Of a DNA stretch of 64,000 bases, positions 8,117 to 18,360 are shown piece by piece; within the stretch, counting starts at the first letter, position 1, and each line of letters starts with the position of its first letter. The stretch is from Maridesulfovibrio sp. (lineage in GTDB: Bacteria; Desulfobacterota; Desulfovibrionia; Desulfovibrionales; Desulfovibrionaceae), in contig NZ_OY780933.1 in the NCBI RefSeq assembly GCF_963676065.1, forward strand, positions 1,538,001-1,602,000, written 5' to 3'. The notes below the pieces were generated by a model. That model made no database searches and was not told the DNA's origin. It saw nothing but the letters and a program-made list of their open reading frames with translations. The translations under genes were made by a program, and so were the position numbers.

Positions 8117-9466
8117 ATGCAGAAACAAATTTCGGATAGTCTGTCTAATGATTTTCCCGCTGCGTTCGAGAAATATCCTGCACGGCTTCAGGTCGAGGTC
8201 ACCACCCGGTGCAATATGCATTGCTCCATGTGTGTGAAATACGCCCCTGAGAGTGATATTCCGGAAACAGACCTGAGTCTTGATGATTTCAAAAAACTGG
8301 GTCCGGCTTTGGAAAATTGCGAGAAGCTGGTTCTGAACGGTATCGGCGAACCTCTGCTGCATCCTGATCTTGCGGCTATGGCCGCTTTTGCCCGGAAGCG
8401 TATGCCTGAAAACGGCAGCATCGGTTTTCAGACCAATGGGCTACTTTTTACGGAATACCGGGTGCAGGAATTGGTTGCTGCCGGGGTGGATACATTTTGC
8501 ATATCCGTTGATTCCCTTGATCCATCCTCCACAACTGGAGAATTGCACGGACAGTCCAGCACTGACCGACTGGCGCGCACCTTTGCTATGCTCAGGCAGG
8601 CCGGACAGAAGGCAGGAAAGCGGGTAAGACTGGGTGCTGAATTTGTGCTCATGGCTGAAACCTATGCGCAATTGCCCGGAGTCATTCGCTGGGCGGCGGA
8701 GCAGGGTGTTGAATTTATGCTTTGTTCACACGTGCTTGCCTATGATCAATCCTTACAAAATCAATCCCTGTTTAACCCCAACACTTCAGATGCGCTTGAA
8801 ATATATGAAAAATGGAAGCATATCGCCCGTGATAAGGGGCAGGATTTGCAGAATTATTTCAGTTTTGTCTGGAATCCGGGAAGAAATAAAAAGCGGGAGC
8901 AGCTTTTTGATCTCATTCGGGAAATGCGCGCAGAAGCGGAAAGTCGCGGCGTCTGGTTGAATCTGCGAAGTCTCGCGGACTGGGACAGGCGCGGCAACAC
9001 CGGGGAGCACCGGCAGTTGCGCGAAGTCTACGCCCGCTCGGAAAAATCGGCAGCGGAGCTTGGTGTGAATCTACATCTGCCGCCGCTTATGGCTGCAAAT
9101 GAATTAAGCTGTTCATTTGTTGAAAACGGAACTGCTTTTATTACCTCAAGCGGGGATGTCTCACCATGTCAGTTTCTGTGGCATACCTGCACCTGTTTTA
9201 TGGATGGCAGTGAAAAGCTGCTCCGGCAGAAACATTTCGGAAATATCTCGGGAAGAGATTTCAGTGAGATATGGGGTTCCAAAGATTATTCAGGTTTCCG
9301 GGCTGAAGTGCTCAGGTATGAGTATCCGTATTGCTCAAACTGTCCAATGGTTCCCTGCGACGATATTATCGGCCGGAGCAATGAGTTTGAGTGTGATTGT
9401 CTTGGGGTAGAGGTCCCATGCGGACATTGTCCATGGGCCATGGGAGGCTTGCAGTGTCTGATGTGA
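8117..9466 (+). CDS. Radical SAM/SPASM maturase-like protein
   Basis: 449 residues. The radical SAM cluster motif CNMHCSMC lies near residue 35, followed by GIGEPLLHP and SVDS typical of the barrel. The C-terminal third is cysteine-rich (SPCQFLWHTC, YCSNCPMVPCDD, CDCLGVEVPCGHCPW), consistent with a SPASM region binding extra Fe-S clusters. The pattern resembles the radical SAM proteins annotated as putative metalloenzyme maturases (TIGR04311 style). Start 8117 has AAAGG at proper spacing; ATG at 8108 overlaps that site. No obvious peptide substrate gene is adjacent. Confidence 0.8.
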   Translation: MQKQISDSLSNDFPAAFEKYPARLQVEVTTRCNMHCSMCVKYAPESDIPETDLSLDDFKKLGPALENCEKLVLNGIGEPLLHPDLAAMAAFARKRMPENGSIGFQTNGLLFTEYRVQELVAAGVDTFCISVDSLDPSSTTGELHGQSSTDRLARTFAMLRQAGQKAGKRVRLGAEFVLMAETYAQLPGVIRWAAEQGVEFMLCSHVLAYDQSLQNQSLFNPNTSDALEIYEKWKHIARDKGQDLQNYFSFVWNPGRNKKREQLFDLIREMRAEAESRGVWLNLRSLADWDRRGNTGEHRQLREVYARSEKSAAELGVNLHLPPLMAANELSCSFVENGTAFITSSGDVSPCQFLWHTCTCFMDGSEKLLRQKHFGNISGRDFSEIWGSKDYSGFRAEVLRYEYPYCSNCPMVPCDDIIGRSNEFECDCLGVEVPCGHCPWAMGGLQCLM

Positions 9467-9495
9467 TCTGTACCGGGAAATGAAAAAATAAAATG

Positions 9496-9537
9496 AAAGT
9501 GGCGGTATCATAGTAGAATGATACCGCCACTTTTTTA
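9496..9537. terminator. Bidirectional terminator between radical SAM gene and glpR
   Basis: Perfect 16-bp stem AAAGTGGCGGTATCAT with a 6-base loop, A-run on the left and T-run on the right, between convergent genes. Confidence 0.9.
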
Positions 9538-10326
9538 TTCTTCTTCGGGGTCCGGTTCGGTTACAAAGAGGTCTACCTCTTTGCTTTTCATTAAGTCGCA
9601 AAAGACCTGTGGGGGCCTTTTGTCGGTAAAGATAGCGTCGATCTCGCCTAAATCGGCTATGCGGACCATGGCATTGCGGTTGAATTTGGTATGGTCGGTA
9701 ACCAGAAAGATGTTGCGGGCGTTGTTGATGATTTCGCGGGCCACGCGCACTTCATGATAATCGTAGTCGAGCAGCGTTCCGTCCTCATCAATACCTGAAA
9801 CACCGATAATACCGTAATCAACTTTGAACTGCTTAATGAATTCAACAGTCGCTTCGCCGGTAATCCCTTTATCCCGCTGGCGGACCATACCTCCGGCAAC
9901 AATGACTTCGCAATCGTTGTTGCTCATGGTCTGGGCCACATTAAGGTTGTTGGTGATTATGCGCAGGGATTTATGGTTGGCAAGCGCTTTGGCTACTTCT
10001 TCAGTAGTGGTCCCGATATTGATGAACATGGAAGCATGCTCAGGAATGTGCTTTGCTACCATTTCGGCAATGAGGCGTTTTTCCTGATGCAGGATGTTCC
10101 GACGCGCGCTGTAATCAACGTTTTCAACGCTGGAAGCCCTGCCGGCACCGCCGTGAAACCTTTGTAGCAAGTTGTTTTTACAGAGTTTGTTGATGTCTCT
10201 TCTTATTGTCTGGGGGGTAACTTCAAAATGCTGCGCAAGAGATTCGATTGGTGTAAAACCTCTTTCATTAACAATATTAAAAATTTCCCTTTGTCTTTTC
10301 GATAATGAATCGAGATTAAACTTCAT
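9535..10326 (-). CDS. glpR: DeoR-family repressor, probable GlpR
   Basis: About 263 residues: N-terminal DeoR helix-turn-helix (SKRQREIFNIVNERGF, then VTPQTIRRDINKLCKNNLL) and a C-terminal sugar-phosphate sensing domain (FINIGTTTEEVAKAL, VIVAGGMVR, GISGIDEDGTLLDYD, VTDHTKFNR). Placed divergently from glpD, so it most likely represses the glp genes and responds to glycerol 3-phosphate. The start is uncertain: the ATG at 10324-10326 gives normal length, but a TTG at 10357-10359 has a better ribosome site (AGGAAGGGG). Palindromic ATTCGTTTC-type sites lie in the upstream region. Confidence 0.85.
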   Translation of the reverse strand: MKFNLDSLSKRQREIFNIVNERGFTPIESLAQHFEVTPQTIRRDINKLCKNNLLQRFHGGAGRASSVENVDYSARRNILHQEKRLIAEMVAKHIPEHASMFINIGTTTEEVAKALANHKSLRIITNNLNVAQTMSNNDCEVIVAGGMVRQRDKGITGEATVEFIKQFKVDYGIIGVSGIDEDGTLLDYDYHEVRVAREIINNARNIFLVTDHTKFNRNAMVRIADLGEIDAIFTDKRPPQVFCDLMKSKEVDLFVTEPDPEEE

Positions 10327-10448
10327 GCCTTTATTCTTTCTTTTTTGTTTTTCAGTCAAAATCAGCGTCCCCTTCCTTTCGTCACCGAACAAATTTGTCC
10401 GTATAATGAGAGACTTCGATATTTTTGGTTGTTTCTCTACCCAAAGGT

Positions 10449-10475
10449 ATTCGTTTCATGTAAAATGAAAACGAT
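10449..10475. promoter_or_regulatory. Candidate GlpR operator near glpR promoter
   Basis: Imperfect palindrome ATTCGTTTCAT-N5-ATGAAAACGAT upstream of glpR. Its left half is identical to the arm of the perfect palindrome upstream of glpF (13104-13127). Confidence 0.5.
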
Positions 10476-10803
10476 TGCATTCTGTTTTCATTCTGTAGCA
10501 GTCCTAGCACACACGCGCAAGGCATAGACATTATTTTATACAGGATGAATTTATTATGCCTGCAATAATTTTCGTTTTTGAATGAAGATGGAGTTAAATT
10601 GAATGTTTTTGGAGTGTTGAGTTCTTTTTATTACTGATCAAAGTGATAATTTTGATTCGCTGATCGAAAATATTTTTTATTATATAAGGCTTTGTTTTTA
10701 TTGGATTTATAAATTAATGTTTCGCCAAGTGAAAATAAATTCTTGTCATACTGTTTTCAATATGTCACATTTTGTTCAAAAGCGAAACGGAAAGAGGTGG
10801 CTT

Positions 10804-10824
10804 ACGAAATTTTTAGCGTTTCGT
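10804..10824. promoter_or_regulatory. Candidate GlpR operator upstream of glpD
   Basis: ACGAAA-N9-TTTCGT inverted repeat about 120 bp before the glpD start. The half-site TTTCGT is shared with the other candidate sites. The 10327-10943 intergenic stretch is AT-rich and holds no other feature I can support. Confidence 0.45.
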
Positions 10825-10943
10825 CTTTTTCTGATGCGTGGGAAAGGTTCGGTTCAGGTGATTAGGCTTACCAGGAGACCGGGCTATACATTAATTACAA
10901 TTTTTATCCGGCGTTCGCGGTCGGTTTATAGAGTGGGGGTTGC

Positions 10944-12506
10944 ATGAAACGTTCAGATTTTATCCAGCAGATGGAAGACAGTTCAAAGGTCTGGGACTTC
11001 ATCATTATAGGTGGCGGTGCTACCGGGCTTGGTTCCGGTCTTGATGCGGCTGCCCGTGGTTATTCCGTACTTCTTCTTGAGCAGGGAGACTTTGCCGAGG
11101 CTACTTCCAGCCGCAGTACCAAGATGGTTCACGGCGGTGTGCGCTATCTCGCGCAGGGTAATATTTCGCTGGTTATGGAAGCCCTGTATGAGCGCGGTAT
11201 TCTCAAGCAGAATGCTCCGCACATGTGCTACAATCAGAAATTCATCGTTCCTGATTATAAATGGTGGGGTCTTCCTTACTACGGCATTGGTCTGAAGTGT
11301 TATGATATGCTGGCCAGAAAATACAGCTTCGGCCCGTCTCAGATCTACTCCAAGGGATCTGTTATGAAAGAGGTTCCCGGTGTTCTTGCCAAAAAGCTTA
11401 AAGGCGGCGTGACTTACCATGACGGACAGTTTGACGATGCCCGTCTTGCCCTGACTCTTGCCCGGACTATGGCCGATATGGGCGGTTGTCCCATGAACCA
11501 CACCAAAGTTACCGACCTTGTCAAAAGTTCCACCGGCTATGTCTGCGGCGTTAAAGCTGAAGACAAACTCTCCGGCAAATCTTATGAACTGAAAGCCAAG
11601 GCGGTTATCAATGCCACCGGTATTTTTACCGATGACATTATGAATATGGATAACGGTGATCACAAAAAACTCATCGCTCCCAGTCAGGGTATCCATATTG
11701 TTATCGACCGTGATTTTCTCGGTGGCGATACCGGTATCATGGTTCCCAAGACCGATGACGGTCGCGTAATTTTCTTCGTGCCCTGGCATGGCAAAGTCGT
11801 TGTCGGTACCACTGACACCGCGCTCGATTCTGTATGTATGGAGCCCAAGCCGCTTGAAGAAGAAATTAATTTTCTCGTGGAGCACTCCGCAAGGTACCTC
11901 TCCAAACCTCCGACCCGTGCGGATGTACGCAGTGTGTTCACCGGTATTCGTCCTCTGATTGCAGCGGGTGATTCCGAATCAACTTCTGCTCTTTCAAGGG
12001 ATCACTACCTGACTGTATCTCCCAATAAGCTGCTGACTATCGCCGGCGGTAAGTGGACTACCTATAGACATATGGCTGAAGATTGCATTGATAACGCAAT
12101 CCAGATGGGCGGTCTTCCTTTCCGTCCCTGCGTGACTAAGAACGTTAAACTGCATGGTTATACTGAAGAATTTGATCACAATGACCATATGCATGTTTAC
12201 GGAAGTGAAGCCGTTGAGATTGAAGCCTTGGCGGAAGAGTATCCCGAACTTGATACCCGTATGCATGAAAGGCTTCCTTATTCATGGCTTGAAGTTGTCT
12301 GGGCTGCCCGTAACGAATGGGCTCAGACCGTCTCCGATGCCTTGGCCCGCAGAACCAGAGCTCTCATCATTGATGCCAAAGCTGCCAACGAAGTGGCTCC
12401 CAAGGCTGCTGAAATTATGGCAAAAGAGCTTGGTAAGGATGAATCCTGGATTAAAGATCAGACCGAACATTTTCAGGAGTTGGCTAAGAATTACATCGTA
12501 GATTAA
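10944..12506 (+). CDS. glpD: FAD-dependent glycerol-3-phosphate dehydrogenase
   Basis: 520 residues, usual length for aerobic-type GlpD. The FAD-binding motif IIIGGGATGLGSGLDAAARG is near residue 20, followed by SSRSTKMVHGGVRYL, typical of this enzyme. Internal GTTDTA and the late TIAGGKWTTYRHMAEDC block also match. It oxidises glycerol 3-phosphate to dihydroxyacetone phosphate at the membrane and passes electrons to quinone. It stands between glpR and glpF-glpK, so the pathway glycerol uptake, phosphorylation and oxidation is complete here. GlpR control is inferred from operator-like palindromes. Confidence 0.95.
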   Translation: MKRSDFIQQMEDSSKVWDFIIIGGGATGLGSGLDAAARGYSVLLLEQGDFAEATSSRSTKMVHGGVRYLAQGNISLVMEALYERGILKQNAPHMCYNQKFIVPDYKWWGLPYYGIGLKCYDMLARKYSFGPSQIYSKGSVMKEVPGVLAKKLKGGVTYHDGQFDDARLALTLARTMADMGGCPMNHTKVTDLVKSSTGYVCGVKAEDKLSGKSYELKAKAVINATGIFTDDIMNMDNGDHKKLIAPSQGIHIVIDRDFLGGDTGIMVPKTDDGRVIFFVPWHGKVVVGTTDTALDSVCMEPKPLEEEINFLVEHSARYLSKPPTRADVRSVFTGIRPLIAAGDSESTSALSRDHYLTVSPNKLLTIAGGKWTTYRHMAEDCIDNAIQMGGLPFRPCVTKNVKLHGYTEEFDHNDHMHVYGSEAVEIEALAEEYPELDTRMHERLPYSWLEVVWAARNEWAQTVSDALARRTRALIIDAKAANEVAPKAAEIMAKELGKDESWIKDQTEHFQELAKNYIVD

Positions 12507-12530
12507 TAGATCATATATTGTAATTTACCT

Positions 12531-12572
12531 GCACAGGTGTTGATGTACCCCTACTGCATCAATGCCTGTGCT
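12531..12572 (+). repeat. Long imperfect stem-loop after glpD
   Basis: GCACAGGTGTTGATG pairs with CATCAATGCCTGTGC across an 11-base loop, about 25 bp after the glpD stop. No T-run, so possibly an mRNA 3'-end stabilising hairpin upstream of the true terminator. Confidence 0.5.
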
Positions 12573-12667
12573 GAATGTTACATATTCATATTTCGCACTG
12601 TTCTCAGTGTAAGATATTCTCCAAAGAACGATGGGGGGCTTCCCTACCCCCATCACCACTTCCCTTT

Positions 12668-12703
12668 GCCGTCGGTCGCCTGGGCCGACGGCTTCTTTTT
12701 TTT
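12668..12703 (+). terminator. Terminator of glpD
   Basis: Perfect 8-bp GCCGTCGG/CCGACGGC stem, 9-base loop, then TTCTTTTTTTT. Confidence 0.85.
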
Positions 12704-13103
12704 ATTCAAGTAAAGAAAAATAGTGCTTCTGTGTTTGAAGCTGCGTGTATTCGAAATCCATTTCTTTGCATGGATGTTCGTTTCGTATGCATGTCTGTCT
12801 GCACGAGTGGCTTTGTGTTTACCGCAATGTGTCATTTTCATTTCAGGTAAACTGCCATGATATGTTGTTGTGTGCCATAAAACCCCTGCTATTGGCGAGA
12901 ATAGATGGATTTGAAGAAAATAAATATTTCAATAATAGATGTTGCAACTGTTTAATATCAAACTATTTTTACTAAACCGAAAGCATAAAGTGAAGATTTC
13001 TTTTCGATTTTGAACATTATGGGGTTGATTTTTTGTTTGTTACAAAATAGTGTTCATCCATAGGAAATGGAAAAGCGTAAGAGTTAATCGAGCGCGAGGT
13101 GGT

Positions 13104-13127
13104 ATTCGTTTCCGAAAAGAAACGAAT
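13104..13127. promoter_or_regulatory. Perfect palindrome upstream of glpF, candidate GlpR operator
   Basis: ATTCGTTTC-CGAAAA-GAAACGAAT, a perfect 9-bp inverted repeat about 40 bp before the glpF start. Its position relative to glpF and its similarity to the sites near glpR and glpD make it the best operator candidate of the regulon. The rest of the 12704-13103 gap is AT-rich without a gene I can support. Confidence 0.65.
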
Positions 13128-13164
13128 TTGTGTTTTAACTGCTTTAAGAGATGTGGGAGTGATT

Positions 13165-13872
13165 ATGAGTCCTTTCTTAGGCGAAGTAATTGGTACTATG
13201 ATTCTGACTCTTTTTGGTTGCGGCGTAGTTGCGAACGTCGTTCTTGAAAAGTCCAAAGGTCAGAACGGCGGCTGGATTGTTATCTCCATGGGTTGGGGAT
13301 TTGCTGTTGCATTTGCAGTGTATGTTGCTGGTAAATATTCCGGTGCACACATCAACCCTGCTGTTACCCTCGGCCTTGCTGCCGGCGGCTATTTTCCCTG
13401 GGCACAGGTTCCCCTTTACATTGCCGGCCAGATGCTCGGTGCGTTCCTCGGTGCAGTACTTTGTTACTTCACCTACAAATGCCACTGGGAACCCACTGAC
13501 GATGCAGCCCTGAAACTGGCTGTATTTGCTACCGGACCTGCTATTCCCTGCACAACTGAAAACTTTCTCTGCGAATTTATCGGCACCTTCTTCCTGGTTT
13601 TTATCCTTCTCGGAATCGGTGCAAATGAATTCACACAAGGCCTTAACCCCTTGATCGTCGGTTTCTTCATTATGGCTATCGGCCTTTCCCTTGGTGGCCC
13701 CACCGGCTACGCTATCAACCCTGCTCGTGACCTCGGTCCCCGTATCGCTCATGCTATCCTGCCCATTCCGGGTAAAGGCGGCAGTGACTGGGGATATGCA
13801 TGGATTCCTGTTGTTGCACCCATATGCGGCGGTGTTGCAGGAGCCCTCGTATACAAAGCTATCGTAGGCTAA
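13165..13872 (+). CDS. glpF: Glycerol facilitator (aquaglyceroporin)
   Basis: 235-residue MIP-family channel with six membrane segments and both pore loops: HINPAVT near residue 68 and AINPARD near residue 185. Aspartate after the second NPAR is typical of glycerol-conducting rather than water-only channels. Start 13165 is chosen for GGGAG at good spacing and because it begins right before the first membrane segment; the longer frame from 13099 runs through the operator. It is followed by glpK, with which it forms the uptake-and-trapping pair. Confidence 0.93.
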   Translation: MSPFLGEVIGTMILTLFGCGVVANVVLEKSKGQNGGWIVISMGWGFAVAFAVYVAGKYSGAHINPAVTLGLAAGGYFPWAQVPLYIAGQMLGAFLGAVLCYFTYKCHWEPTDDAALKLAVFATGPAIPCTTENFLCEFIGTFFLVFILLGIGANEFTQGLNPLIVGFFIMAIGLSLGGPTGYAINPARDLGPRIAHAILPIPGKGGSDWGYAWIPVVAPICGGVAGALVYKAIVG

Positions 13873-13914
13873 GTCTCTCGCGATTGTCGGATAGATAGGA
13901 ATAAAATGATAAAA

Positions 13915-13939
13915 CGGGGCGAATTACCGTTTCGCCCCG
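13915..13939 (+). terminator. Intra-operon hairpin between glpF and glpK
   Basis: Perfect 9-bp stem CGGGGCGAA/TTCGCCCCG with a 7-base loop, followed by ATTATAAAAAGG rather than a T-run. It may be a partial terminator or mRNA processing site that sets the glpF to glpK ratio; the ribosome site of glpK begins right after it. Confidence 0.5.
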
Positions 13940-13959
13940 ATTATAAAAAGGGGAAATAA

Positions 13960-15450
<1,491 letters not shown>

Positions 15451-15493
15451 TAAAACATACGCAGCTTAGCTGCTGTAACTTACTGTACATAAT

Positions 15494-15527
15494 AAAGGGT
15501 ATCCTTCGGGGTACCCTTTCTGTTTTT
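15494..15527 (+). terminator. Terminator of glpFK
   Basis: AAAGGGTATCC pairs with GGGTACCCTTT around a TTCG tetraloop, followed by CTGTTTTT. Confidence 0.85.
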
Positions 15528-15602
15528 GGATGCTCTTATTTTGTTACAAAGCAGGGTGCCTGTAGCTATTTTTAATAATAAATTTTATAGCCTATCATTA
15601 AT

Positions 15603-15878
15603 ATGCTGGACAAATCTTCCGCCATAGAAACTGTTATACGAAAACTTAAGAAGGTTCCCGTCGGCCGGGGTCTTGACCTGCGTACCTATAAACGTGACCG
15701 CTCCATTCTTATCCTGCGTACGGGCGAAGACTCTTTCAAAATAGTTGAGGATGGCTTTGCACAAAAACAATTCACCGAAAATCTGAAGGGGCTTAAAAAG
15801 CTTTTAAAAAAACTTTTGAAAAGCGAATTTCCGCGTAGCAATAAGATCCGTGTTTATGATGCTGCGGAAGATTCATAA
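15603..15878 (+). CDS. Conserved-looking small basic protein, unknown function
   Basis: 91 residues, lysine-rich in the second half (GLKKLLKKLLKSEFPRSNK). Predicted mixed alpha/beta with RSILILRTGEDSFKIVEDGF in the middle. No recognised motif. It stands alone between glpK and the glycosyltransferase gene and has no clear ribosome site, so the exact start is uncertain. Confidence 0.5.
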   Translation: MLDKSSAIETVIRKLKKVPVGRGLDLRTYKRDRSILILRTGEDSFKIVEDGFAQKQFTENLKGLKKLLKKLLKSEFPRSNKIRVYDAAEDS

Positions 15879-15957
15879 TGAGTTCTTTCGTCTCCTGCAA
15901 AGATGTCTAAACCTGGCATTCGCTTAATTAAAGAGGAATGTTTTTCAGCATGCATCC

Positions 15958-17214
15958 TTGCGGATACCATCTGTTTACTTTATCAATAAACTTATGCAGA
16001 GCTCCAATCAGCCTATCCTCTACGCGCAGAGTAAATACAAGGAAAGTGTCATCGATCGCCCCCTCCTCAACCTTGAGGCTGGAGCAGGGCAGACACGGTT
16101 AAATATTATCCTTCCCCATTTTTTTTCCCGCTGGGCATTTGGAGGTGTTGTCTCGGCCTTACAGGTATCCAAACCCCTGACAGCTCATTATGAATCCATA
16201 CGTTTCTTATCCCTCAATGCTTTGGGAAAGGCTGATGAGATGTTCGATTTTAATAGTTTTGTGGAAAACCCTGAAGGTAAGACCATTCAGCATGAGGCCG
16301 TGTACGGGGAGCAGCCTCTGGCTACAACTGCCGGTGACGTGTTCTTTTGTACATACTGGATTAGTACACTTGTCTGGGAGGAACATGCGCGATTGATGGA
16401 GCAGGCGGGGAATGCCAAAACCCCGTTTTACTATTTTATTCAGGATTATGAACCGGGATTTTATCCCTTTGGTTATCGTTTTGCCATGAGTCAGGCTTCC
16501 TACCGACATCATGAATATACACATGCCTTGTTCAATTCCAATACTCTCGCTCAGTGGTTTGACGAAGAATCCTACCCCTTTGCCGAGCGAAACGTGGTTG
16601 TCCCTTCCTTGAACCCTTTGCTGCGTGATCGACTTGATGAACTGGATTGGAGGCTGGAGAGCAAGAATTCAGAAAAAGTTGTTATTTTCTTTTATGGCCG
16701 TCCGGAACAGCCACGGAATTGCTTTGCCTCTATCCTTTCCGGTCTGGATATCTTCTTTAATGAGATGACTCCGGAAGAACGGGCCGGATTCCATGTTATA
16801 AGCGCAGGGCAGGAGCATGAAGATATTATTCTTTCATCCGGCGTCCCTATAAAAAGCATGGGCAAACTTTCCATGGAAAAATACGCATCTTATCTGGAGT
16901 TCTCGCATATAGGCATCTCGTTTATGGTCTCTCCGCACCCGTCCTATCCTCCTTTGGAAATGGCTTCGTTCGGACTTTATACCATTACCAATGATTTCGG
17001 TCCCAAAACAATTTCCACATGTCACCCAAACCTGAAGAGCCTTCCCGCACCGGATCCAGTCTTGCTGGGAGCTGAGCTGCACAAAGCCGCCAATTGGGCG
17101 GCAAAGCGCAAAAATGCCGTCCATAAAGCAGTTCTGCCCAGTTGTATCAGTCCTTTGTCCTGGGAAGAGAACGCACGTGCTTTGGGGCTTTCTCCTATTC
17201 ATCCTGTCATATGA
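15958..17214 (+). CDS. WsaF-like glycosyltransferase
   Basis: About 418 residues. The N-terminal half has RLNIILPHFFSRWAFGGVVSAL and FFCTYWISTLVWEEH, with YYFIQDYEPGFYPFGYRFAMS in the middle, a pattern I associate with rhamnosyltransferase WsaF-type enzymes. The second half contains VIFFYGRPEQPRNCF and a nucleotide-sugar binding style segment ISFMVSPHPSYPPLEMASFG with the conserved proline/glutamate. Role: transfer of a sugar in surface polysaccharide synthesis. The start is unclear: TTG at 15958 has no ribosome site, while AAAGAGGA precedes an ATG at 15938 in another frame. Confidence 0.65.
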   Translation: MRIPSVYFINKLMQSSNQPILYAQSKYKESVIDRPLLNLEAGAGQTRLNIILPHFFSRWAFGGVVSALQVSKPLTAHYESIRFLSLNALGKADEMFDFNSFVENPEGKTIQHEAVYGEQPLATTAGDVFFCTYWISTLVWEEHARLMEQAGNAKTPFYYFIQDYEPGFYPFGYRFAMSQASYRHHEYTHALFNSNTLAQWFDEESYPFAERNVVVPSLNPLLRDRLDELDWRLESKNSEKVVIFFYGRPEQPRNCFASILSGLDIFFNEMTPEERAGFHVISAGQEHEDIILSSGVPIKSMGKLSMEKYASYLEFSHIGISFMVSPHPSYPPLEMASFGLYTITNDFGPKTISTCHPNLKSLPAPDPVLLGAELHKAANWAAKRKNAVHKAVLPSCISPLSWEENARALGLSPIHPVI

Positions 17215-17468
17215 CCGGAAAGACCGGTTGTCGGATATATGCTTAATAGCTGATGATTCGGTCTATTTTATTCGGGCATTTCAAAGGGTAACGGCTTTGA
17301 TTTCTTGATGGGTAAAGATCGTGGTGATCTTGGTGCGTAATACTGCTGTTATTTCTTGACTCAGGAAGAGGGGAGTAGGTAATAATAGAAACTGATCCTA
17401 TATAAATGTCGATTGGTTCATGGAGTTTTATTAATAAACCCAACCCGCACAACGTGCAGGAGACAGTC

Positions 17469-18110
17469 ATGGAATCAGGAATACCTTTACTTGGTGATGA
17501 CTTCCCGGAATTGGAAGTCGTTACTACTCACGGCGTCCTAAATTTGCCTAAAGACATGTCAGGAAAGTGGTTTGTCCTTTTTTCTCATCCGGCGGATTAC
17601 ACACCGGTTTGCACCACCGAATTTGTGGCCTTTCAGAAACGTTTTGCAGACTTCAAGGCTCTTAATTGCGAACTGATCGGGCTATCCATTGATCAGGTCT
17701 TTTCACACATTAAGTGGACTGAGTGGATTAAAGAAAATCTGGATGTTGAGATTGAATTTCCCATCATTGCAGATGATATGGGGAAAGTCGCAGCCAAACT
17801 TGGGATGGTGCATCCCGGTAAAGGTACCAATACCGTACGGGCTGTTTTTATTGTTGATGATAAGGGTAAGCTCAGAATTATGTTTTATTACCCTCAAGAA
17901 CTGGGCAGAAACATGGATGAGATTTTGCGGGCGGTTAAAGGCATGCAAACATCTGACGCAAAGGGAGTCGCAATCCCTGCAGGCTGGCCAAATAATGAGT
18001 TAATCAAGGACTCGGTTATCATCCCTCCAGCAAACAATGTTAAAACAGCCAAAGAGCGCACTGGAGCTACTGACTGCTACGATTGGTGGTTTTGTCATAA
18101 AAAGATTTAA
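17469..18110 (+). CDS. 1-Cys peroxiredoxin (Prx6 type)
   Basis: 213 residues. The peroxidatic cysteine is in DYTPVCTTE near residue 48, preceded by [31 protein letters not shown] and the long C-terminal part ([16 protein letters not shown]) are typical of the Prx6 subfamily, which reduces hydrogen peroxide and organic peroxides. A further cysteine lies in the last residues (WWFCHKKI). Start 17469 is supported by CAGGAG; the longer frame from 17406 is not. Fits oxygen defence in an anaerobe. A terminator follows. Confidence 0.9.
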   Translation: MESGIPLLGDDFPELEVVTTHGVLNLPKDMSGKWFVLFSHPADYTPVCTTEFVAFQKRFADFKALNCELIGLSIDQVFSHIKWTEWIKENLDVEIEFPIIADDMGKVAAKLGMVHPGKGTNTVRAVFIVDDKGKLRIMFYYPQELGRNMDEILRAVKGMQTSDAKGVAIPAGWPNNELIKDSVIIPPANNVKTAKERTGATDCYDWWFCHKKI

Positions 18111-18188
18111 GGTTCGTAAATCAAAAACATAAAGTGGATTGTTGAGTTCTGGGTCTGCTTTCAACAATATGAAATTGTTTTCAGTCAC

Positions 18189-18222
18189 AGGGCCGGTCTA
18201 GACAAAGGCCGGCTCTTTTTTT
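18189..18222 (+). terminator. Terminator of peroxiredoxin gene
   Basis: GGGCCGG pairs with CCGGCTC (one G-T) around a short loop, followed by an eight-base T-run. Confidence 0.75.
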
Positions 18223-18360
18223 GTTTTATAAATACACCAGCTAATTATAGCTCAACATAATAACTTAGAAAGTATAGTGAAAAACTTCACAAAGTAGAGT
18301 GTTGCTGCTACAAAGGTTGAAACACAGCATCTGATAACTCCTATCTTCTACCATGCTGAC

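Noticed and set aside
10983-11885. 300-codon reverse frame opposite glpD
   Set aside because: Shadow of the strongly codon-biased glpD frame; no ribosome site or family match. The same holds for long reverse frames opposite glpF and glpK.
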